From Roseateles sp. (GTDB lineage Bacteria; Pseudomonadota; Gammaproteobacteria; Burkholderiales; Burkholderiaceae_C), in NCBI RefSeq assembly GCF_019237615.1, contig NZ_JAFAGT010000012.1:55899-119898 (forward strand): a DNA stretch of 64,000 nt. Direction: 5' to 3'. A model generated the notes under the pieces. The model worked only from the letters and a program-made list of their open reading frames with translations, ran no database searches and was not told the DNA's origin. This document shows, piece by piece, positions 58,796 through 64,000 of this stretch; the stretch's first letter is position 1; every line of letters begins with the position of its first letter. The translations under genes were made by a program, and so were the position numbers.

Positions 58796-59341
58796 ATGTC
58801 TTCTCCCTGGCCCATGCCACCCCTGCCGTCGCTCACGCCGCTGCTGATGCCGGCCCTGCAGGACCGTCTCGTGCTGCTGATCAACCATGTCGTCTCGCGC
58901 GAGCCCATCGCGGCGCAGCGCCTGCGGCCGCTGGCCGGGCGCGGCCTCGTCGTGCATCTGGCGCGCTGGCCGGCCCTGCTGCCGGCCGCGCCGGATTTGA
59001 TACTGGGTGTGACACCGGCCGGGCTGTTCGAGCGCCTGGACACCGCACCGGCCGGCCCGGGCGGCCTGCGCATCGAGATTGACGCCGCCAACCCGGCCAG
59101 GTTGGCCCTGGGCGCGCTGAGCGGCGAGGCGCCGACCGTCGGCGTGCAGGGCGACGCCGCCTTTGCCGGCGAGATGCACTGGCTGATGGACAACCTGCGC
59201 TGGGACGTCGAGGACGACCTGGCCGGCATCGTCGGGCCGCTGGCCGCCCGCCAGCTGGCCCAGTTCGGCCGCGCGCTGCGGCGTTCTCTGTCTGGCCTGG
59301 CCCAGCGTTTCGCGACGACGACGTCCGGCGGCGCCGCATGA
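58796..59341 (+). CDS. ubiJ: Ubiquinone biosynthesis accessory protein UbiJ-like (SCP2 domain)
   Basis: Position before ubi[19 protein letters not shown]...[58 protein letters not shown]. Confidence 0.8.
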   Translation: MSSPWPMPPLPSLTPLLMPALQDRLVLLINHVVSREPIAAQRLRPLAGRGLVVHLARWPALLPAAPDLILGVTPAGLFERLDTAPAGPGGLRIEIDAANPARLALGALSGEAPTVGVQGDAAFAGEMHWLMDNLRWDVEDDLAGIVGPLAARQLAQFGRALRRSLSGLAQRFATTTSGGAA

Positions 59342-60900
59342 GGTTTGTCTCGCGGCTGCTGGTCATCCTGTGGACGGTCTGGCGCTTCGGTCTCGATGAC
59401 CTGGCGCTGTCGGGCCTGCGTCGGCGGCGCTTCCAGCTGCTGCGCCGCCTGACGCGGCTGGGCCGGCGCTGGCGGCAGCCGCGCGGCGTGCGGCTGCGCC
59501 TGGCGCTGGAGCACCTGGGCCCCATCTTCGTGAAGTTCGGTCAGGTGCTGTCGACGCGGCGCGACCTGCTGCCGGCCGACGTGGCGCTGGAACTGGCCAA
59601 GCTGCAGGACCGCGTGCCGCCCTTCCCGGCGGCACTGTCGCGTGAGATGGTGGAGCGCGCCTTCGGCCGGCCGCTGGAGGAGCTGTTCGCCAGCTTCGAC
59701 GCCGAGCCGGTAGCCAGCGCCAGCATCGCGCAGGTCCATTTCGCGACGCTGAAGGATGGTCGCGAGGTCGCCGTCAAGGTGCTGCGCCCCGGCATGCTGG
59801 ACGTCATCGACGACGACCTGGCGCTGATGCGCCAGCTCGCCGCCTGGATCGAGCGCTTCTCCGCCGATGGCCGGCGCCTGAAGCCGCGCGAGGTGGTCGC
59901 CGAGTTCGACACGTATCTGCACGACGAGCTGGACCTCGTCCGCGAGGCCGCCAACGCCGCCCAGCTGCGCCGCAACATGGAGGGCCTGGACCTGGTCATG
60001 GTGCCCGAGATGCACTGGGACCTGTGCAGCTCCGAGGTCATCGTCATGGAGCGCATGAAGGGCGTGCCCATCTCGCAGCGCGCCGTGCTGGAGCAGGCTG
60101 GCATCGACATCAAGAAGCTGGCCCGCGACGGCGTGACCATCTTCTTCACCCAGGTCTTCCGCGACGGCTTCTTTCACGCCGACATGCACCCGGGCAACAT
60201 CCAGGTCAGCCTCGCGCCCGAAACCTTTGGCCGCTACATCGCGCTGGATTTCGGCATCATCGGCACGCTGACCGAGGTGGACAAGGACTACCTGGCGCAG
60301 AACTTCATCGCCTTCTTCCAGCGCGACTACAAGCGCGTGGCCGAGTTGCACATCGCCTCCGGCTGGGTGCCGCCCGAGACGCGAGTCGATTCGCTGGAGA
60401 GCGCCGTGCGGGCCGTCTGCGAACCGCATTTCGACCGTCCGCTGAAGGACATCTCGCTGGGCCAGGTGCTGATGCGCCTGTTCCAGACCTCGCGCCGCTT
60501 CAACGTCGAGATCCAGCCCCAGCTGGTGCTGCTGCAGAAGACGCTGCTCAACGTCGAGGGCCTGGGCCGCCAGCTGGACCCAGAGCTTGACCTCTGGGCC
60601 ACGGCCAAGCCCTTCCTGGAGCGCTGGATGAACGATCAGGTCGGCTGGCCGGCGTTCAACAAGCAGCTCATGAAGGAGGCGCCTCGCTTCGCCCAGCTCA
60701 TCCCCGAGCTGCCGCGGCTGCTGCACGACGCGCTGAAGCAGCAGGCCCAGCGCGGCGGCGACGCGGAGCTGCGCGCGCTGGTGCGCGAGCTGCGCAGCAC
60801 CAACCGGCTGCTGTCCGGGCTGCTGTGGGGGGCTGCCGGCTTTGCGCTGGGCATCATGCTGGCGTGGCTGGCGTTGCGCTTTCACGACCTCGGCCTTTAG
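59338..60900 (+). CDS. ubiB: Ubiquinone biosynthesis regulatory protein kinase UbiB
   Basis: [81 protein letters not shown]-terminal TM segments. Confidence 0.97.
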   Translation: MRFVSRLLVILWTVWRFGLDDLALSGLRRRRFQLLRRLTRLGRRWRQPRGVRLRLALEHLGPIFVKFGQVLSTRRDLLPADVALELAKLQDRVPPFPAALSREMVERAFGRPLEELFASFDAEPVASASIAQVHFATLKDGREVAVKVLRPGMLDVIDDDLALMRQLAAWIERFSADGRRLKPREVVAEFDTYLHDELDLVREAANAAQLRRNMEGLDLVMVPEMHWDLCSSEVIVMERMKGVPISQRAVLEQAGIDIKKLARDGVTIFFTQVFRDGFFHADMHPGNIQVSLAPETFGRYIALDFGIIGTLTEVDKDYLAQNFIAFFQRDYKRVAELHIASGWVPPETRVDSLESAVRAVCEPHFDRPLKDISLGQVLMRLFQTSRRFNVEIQPQLVLLQKTLLNVEGLGRQLDPELDLWATAKPFLERWMNDQVGWPAFNKQLMKEAPRFAQLIPELPRLLHDALKQQAQRGGDAELRALVRELRSTNRLLSGLLWGAAGFALGIMLAWLALRFHDLGL

Positions 60901-60965
60901 GTCGCCGCCGTCACGCCGCCTTCATAATCCGCGCCGTTTTCCGGCCCAATACCGTTCCCACGCCC

Positions 60966-62429
60966 ATGAACACCACGCTCATCGTCTTCGTCGTGCTCTA
61001 TCTGCTCGGCACGCTGGGCATAGGCGTCTGGGCCGGCCGGCACATCAAGAACACCAGCGACTTCGCCGTCGCGGGCCGCAGCCTGCCGCTGGTCATGGTG
61101 GTGACGACCACCTTCGCGACCTGGTTCGGCGCCGAGACGGTGATGGGCATCCCTGCCCGCTTCGTGCAGGGCGGCCTGCACGACATCGTCGAGGACCCCT
61201 TCGGCGCCGGCCTGTGCCTGGTGCTGGTGGGCGCCTTCTTCGCCGCCAAGCTCTACCGCAAGAACCTGCTGACCATCGGCGACTTCTACCGCCAGCGCTT
61301 CGGCAGGGGCGTGGAGATCTTCTGCTCGCTGGCCATCATCCTCAGCTACCTGGGCTGGGTGGCCGCCCAGGTCACGGCGCTGGGCCTGGTGTTCTCCATC
61401 CTGACCAACGGCGCGATGAGCCCCGAGATGGGCATGGTCGTGGGCGTGCTGGCGGTGCTGATCTACGTCGTCATCGGCGGCTTCCTGGCCGTGGCCTGGA
61501 CGGACTTCGTGCAGATGATCGTGCTGGTCATCGGCCTGAGCGTCATCGCGGTGTTCTCGGCCGGCCTGGCCGGTGGGGCCGGTGCGGTGCTGCAACTGGC
61601 CGCGCAGAAGGATCTCGGCCGCTTCCTGCCCAAGCCCGGCTTCACCGAGATGGCCATGTTCATCGGCGCGGGCCTGACCATGATGCTGGGCTCCATCCCG
61701 CAGCAGGACGTGTTCCAGCGCGTCATGTCCGCCAAGGACGCCAAGACCGCGCAGCGTGGCGCGATGATCGGCGGCTTCAGCTACATCGCCTTCGCCTTCG
61801 TGCCCATGTTCATCGTGCTGGCCGCCGTCGTCGTCATGGGCGACAAGGCGCTGGACCTGGCGCAGAACGACTACCAGCGCGTGCTGCCCACCTTCATCAT
61901 GGGCCACATGCCGCTGACCATGCAGATCCTGTTCTTCGGCGCACTGCTGTCGGCCATCAAGAGCACCTCGTCGGCCACGCTGCTGGCGCCGACGACCAGC
62001 TTCGTCGAGAACATCCTCAAGCAGATCCGCCCCGGCATGACTGATCGCCAGCAGCTCGTCGCGATGCGGGTGACGCTGGTCATCTTCGCGTTCTGCGTGC
62101 TGATCTACGCGATCGCGCTGCAGGGCACCTCCATCTACGAGCTGGTCAGCGCGGCGTACCAGGTCACGCTGGTCGCCGCCTTCGTGCCGCTGGTGTTCGG
62201 GCTGTACTGGAGCCGTGCGACGACACAGGGCGCGGTGTTCTCCATCTTCGCCGGCGTGGCCGTGTGGGTGGTGTTCTTCCCGCAGATCACGACCTGGGGC
62301 GAGCTCTTCCCGGGCCAGCTCGCCGGCCTGCTGGCCGCGCTGGTCGGCATGGTGGCCGGCTCGCTGATGCCGCAACTGCTGACCGACCGCCGCGAACACG
62401 TCAGCCATCACCTGTCGCCGCACGGCTGA
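60966..62429 (+). CDS. Sodium:solute symporter family protein
   Basis: Polytopic SSF protein; DFAVAGRSLPLVMVVTTTFATWFGAETVMGIPARF; GALLSAIKSTSSATLLAPTTSFVENI. Confidence 0.93.
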   Translation: MNTTLIVFVVLYLLGTLGIGVWAGRHIKNTSDFAVAGRSLPLVMVVTTTFATWFGAETVMGIPARFVQGGLHDIVEDPFGAGLCLVLVGAFFAAKLYRKNLLTIGDFYRQRFGRGVEIFCSLAIILSYLGWVAAQVTALGLVFSILTNGAMSPEMGMVVGVLAVLIYVVIGGFLAVAWTDFVQMIVLVIGLSVIAVFSAGLAGGAGAVLQLAAQKDLGRFLPKPGFTEMAMFIGAGLTMMLGSIPQQDVFQRVMSAKDAKTAQRGAMIGGFSYIAFAFVPMFIVLAAVVVMGDKALDLAQNDYQRVLPTFIMGHMPLTMQILFFGALLSAIKSTSSATLLAPTTSFVENILKQIRPGMTDRQQLVAMRVTLVIFAFCVLIYAIALQGTSIYELVSAAYQVTLVAAFVPLVFGLYWSRATTQGAVFSIFAGVAVWVVFFPQITTWGELFPGQLAGLLAALVGMVAGSLMPQLLTDRREHVSHHLSPHG

Positions 62430-62482
62430 GTGCGGGCGCCTGTCGCTAAAATGGCGGGCTTTTCGCCTTCGAAGACCTCGCC

Positions 62483-62788
62483 ATGCCGATCTACGCCTAC
62501 CGCTGCAGCGCCTGTGGCCACGCCAAGGACGTGCTGCAGAAGCTGTCCGACGCGCCGCTGACCACCTGCCCGGCCTGCGGGGCCGAGAGCTTCTCCAAGC
62601 AACTGACGGCCGCCGGCTTCCAGCTGAAGGGCTCGGGCTGGTACGCGACCGACTTCAAGGGCGGCGCCACGGCGGGCGCGGCCGGTGCCGCGGCTCCGGC
62701 GGACGCTGCAGGCGGCGACGCGCCCAAGGCCGAGGCGGCAGGCAGCACGTCGTCCACCCCCTGCGGCGGCTCCTGCGCCTGCCACTGA
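62483..62788 (+). CDS. FmdB family zinc-ribbon protein
   Basis: MPIYAYRCSACGHAKDVLQKLSDAPLTTCPACGAESFSKQLTAAGFQLKGSGWYATDFK. Confidence 0.95.
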   Translation: MPIYAYRCSACGHAKDVLQKLSDAPLTTCPACGAESFSKQLTAAGFQLKGSGWYATDFKGGATAGAAGAAAPADAAGGDAPKAEAAGSTSSTPCGGSCACH

Positions 62789-62800
62789 CCGGCCAGTTCC

Positions 62801-63481
62801 GTGGGCGCCTCACTCCGCAAATACCTGGTCGCCGGCCTGCTGGTCTGGCTGCCCCTGGCCATCACCATCTGGGTTCTGGCCCAGGTGCTGGACGTCGTCA
62901 ACGGCGTCTTCGGGTCGCTGCTGGCCGCGCTGGCCCTGGTCATGCCTGCCTCGCTGCGCGACGGGCTGCTCGAGCTGCGCCACGTGCCCGGCCTGGGCGT
63001 GGTCATCCTGACCGGCGGCCTGCTGGCCACCGGCGTCCTCGTCGCCAACATCTTCGGCCAGTGGCTGCTGACGCAGTGGGACCGGCTGATGTCCAACATC
63101 CCCATCGTCAAGAGCATCTACAGCTCGGTCAAGCAGGTGTCGGACACGCTGTTCTCCAGCAGCGGCAATGCCTTCCGCGAAGCGGTGCTGGTGCAGTATC
63201 CGCGCGAGGGCTCCTGGACCATCGCCTTCGTGACGGGCACGCCCAGCGGCGAGGTGGCCTGCCACCTGGCGCAGGAGCACGTCAGCCTCTATGTGCCGAC
63301 GACGCCCAACCCCACGTCGGGCTTCTTCCTCATCATGCCGCGCGCCGACGTCAAGCCGCTGCAGATGACGGTGGACGAGGCGCTGAAGTACATCATCTCC
63401 ATGGGCACGGTGGCGCCCATGGCGCATTCCGGCGATCCCTGCGGCGGGCCGGACGAGGCCGCGCGAAATCAGCCGGGTTGA
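62801..63481 (+). CDS. DUF502 domain membrane protein
   Basis: [83 protein letters not shown] start. Confidence 0.93.
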   Translation: MGASLRKYLVAGLLVWLPLAITIWVLAQVLDVVNGVFGSLLAALALVMPASLRDGLLELRHVPGLGVVILTGGLLATGVLVANIFGQWLLTQWDRLMSNIPIVKSIYSSVKQVSDTLFSSSGNAFREAVLVQYPREGSWTIAFVTGTPSGEVACHLAQEHVSLYVPTTPNPTSGFFLIMPRADVKPLQMTVDEALKYIISMGTVAPMAHSGDPCGGPDEAARNQPG

Positions 63482-63566
63482 ACGCCCCGGCAGGCGTTCA
63501 ATCCTGAGAGCCGAGCGAGCTCATCAGTGCCCACAAGACACCCCTGCAAAGAATTCGGAGAACCTC

Positions 63567-64000
63567 ATGCGTACCTGCTATGCCGGCCAAGTCAGCGAAA
63601 AGCTGCTCGACCAGACCGTGACCCTGATGGGCTGGGCCCATCGCCGCCGCGACCATGGCGGCGTCATCTTCATCGACCTGCGCGACCGTGAAGGCCTGGT
63701 GCAGGTCGTCTGCGACCCCGACCGCGCCGACATGTTCAAGATCGCGGAGGACGTGCGCAGCGAGTACTGCCTCAAGATCGTTGGCAAGGTGCGCGCCCGC
63801 CCGGCCGGCACCGAGAACGCCAACCTCGTGTCCGGCAAGATCGAGGTGCTGTGCCACGAGATCGAGGTGCTGAACCCGTCGGTGCCCATCCCCTTCCAGA
63901 TCGACGAGGACAACCTGTCCGAGACGACCCGCCTCACGCACCGCGTGCTGGACCTGCGCCGTCCCTACATGCAGAACAACCTGATGCTGCGCTACCGCGT
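63567..64000 (+). CDS. aspS: Aspartyl-tRNA synthetase, truncated at the window end
   Basis: [53 protein letters not shown]...[24 protein letters not shown]. Confidence 0.97.
   Translation, partial: MRTCYAGQVSEKLLDQTVTLMGWAHRRRDHGGVIFIDLRDREGLVQVVCDPDRADMFKIAEDVRSEYCLKIVGKVRARPAGTENANLVSGKIEVLCHEIEVLNPSVPIPFQIDEDNLSETTRLTHRVLDLRRPYMQNNLMLRYR

Overview
High-GC betaproteobacterial window, most likely Burkholderiales (Rubrivivax/Roseateles-like; assigned from gene content and order only). The flanks are mostly housekeeping genes: rne (partial, minus strand), rluC, a HAD phosphatase, a Rieske protein, an S49 peptidase, a PEP-CTERM 'choice-of-anchor A' protein, ggt, a PPC/DUF296 protein, an MFS transporter with a short uORF leader, GNAT, GDPD, a giant DUF3683 FAD/Fe-S oxidoreductase, 2OG-Fe(II) oxygenase, HIT, two tandem paralogous secreted proteins, an M13 peptidase, a PstS-like protein, DUF971 and ubiE on the left; ubiJ-like, ubiB, an Na+/solute symporter, FmdB, DUF502 and aspS (partial) on the right. 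Between ubiE and ubiJ-ubiB lies a ~35 kb exosortase-B (XrtB/EpsH) exopolysaccharide island with two inward-facing arms. The plus arm is epsD-epsE-epsF-epsG-xrtB-epsI-wzx-wzy-GT2-acetyltransferase-GT4-opine dehydrogenase-CapK1-GT4-heparinase-WecG-CapK2-methyltransferase. The centre has a lipoprotein heparinase, wecB, a UDP-GlcA epimerase and ugd. The minus arm is wcaJ-like priming GT-epsL-galE-manC-rfbB-rfbD-rfbA-rfbC. The most interesting signal is a possible polysaccharide-decoration module: an octopine/nopaline-dehydrogenase family enzyme next to one of two PaaK/CapK-like adenylate-forming enzymes, plus a methyltransferase. Other leads are an EpsG kinase with MshEN-like c-di-GMP-binding motifs, a possibly leaderless uORF with two hairpins before the MFS gene, and a perfect 23-bp palindrome before one copy of the duplicated secreted-protein gene. 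No tRNA, rRNA, CRISPR array or transposase was seen. All family calls come from reading motifs; no searches were run.
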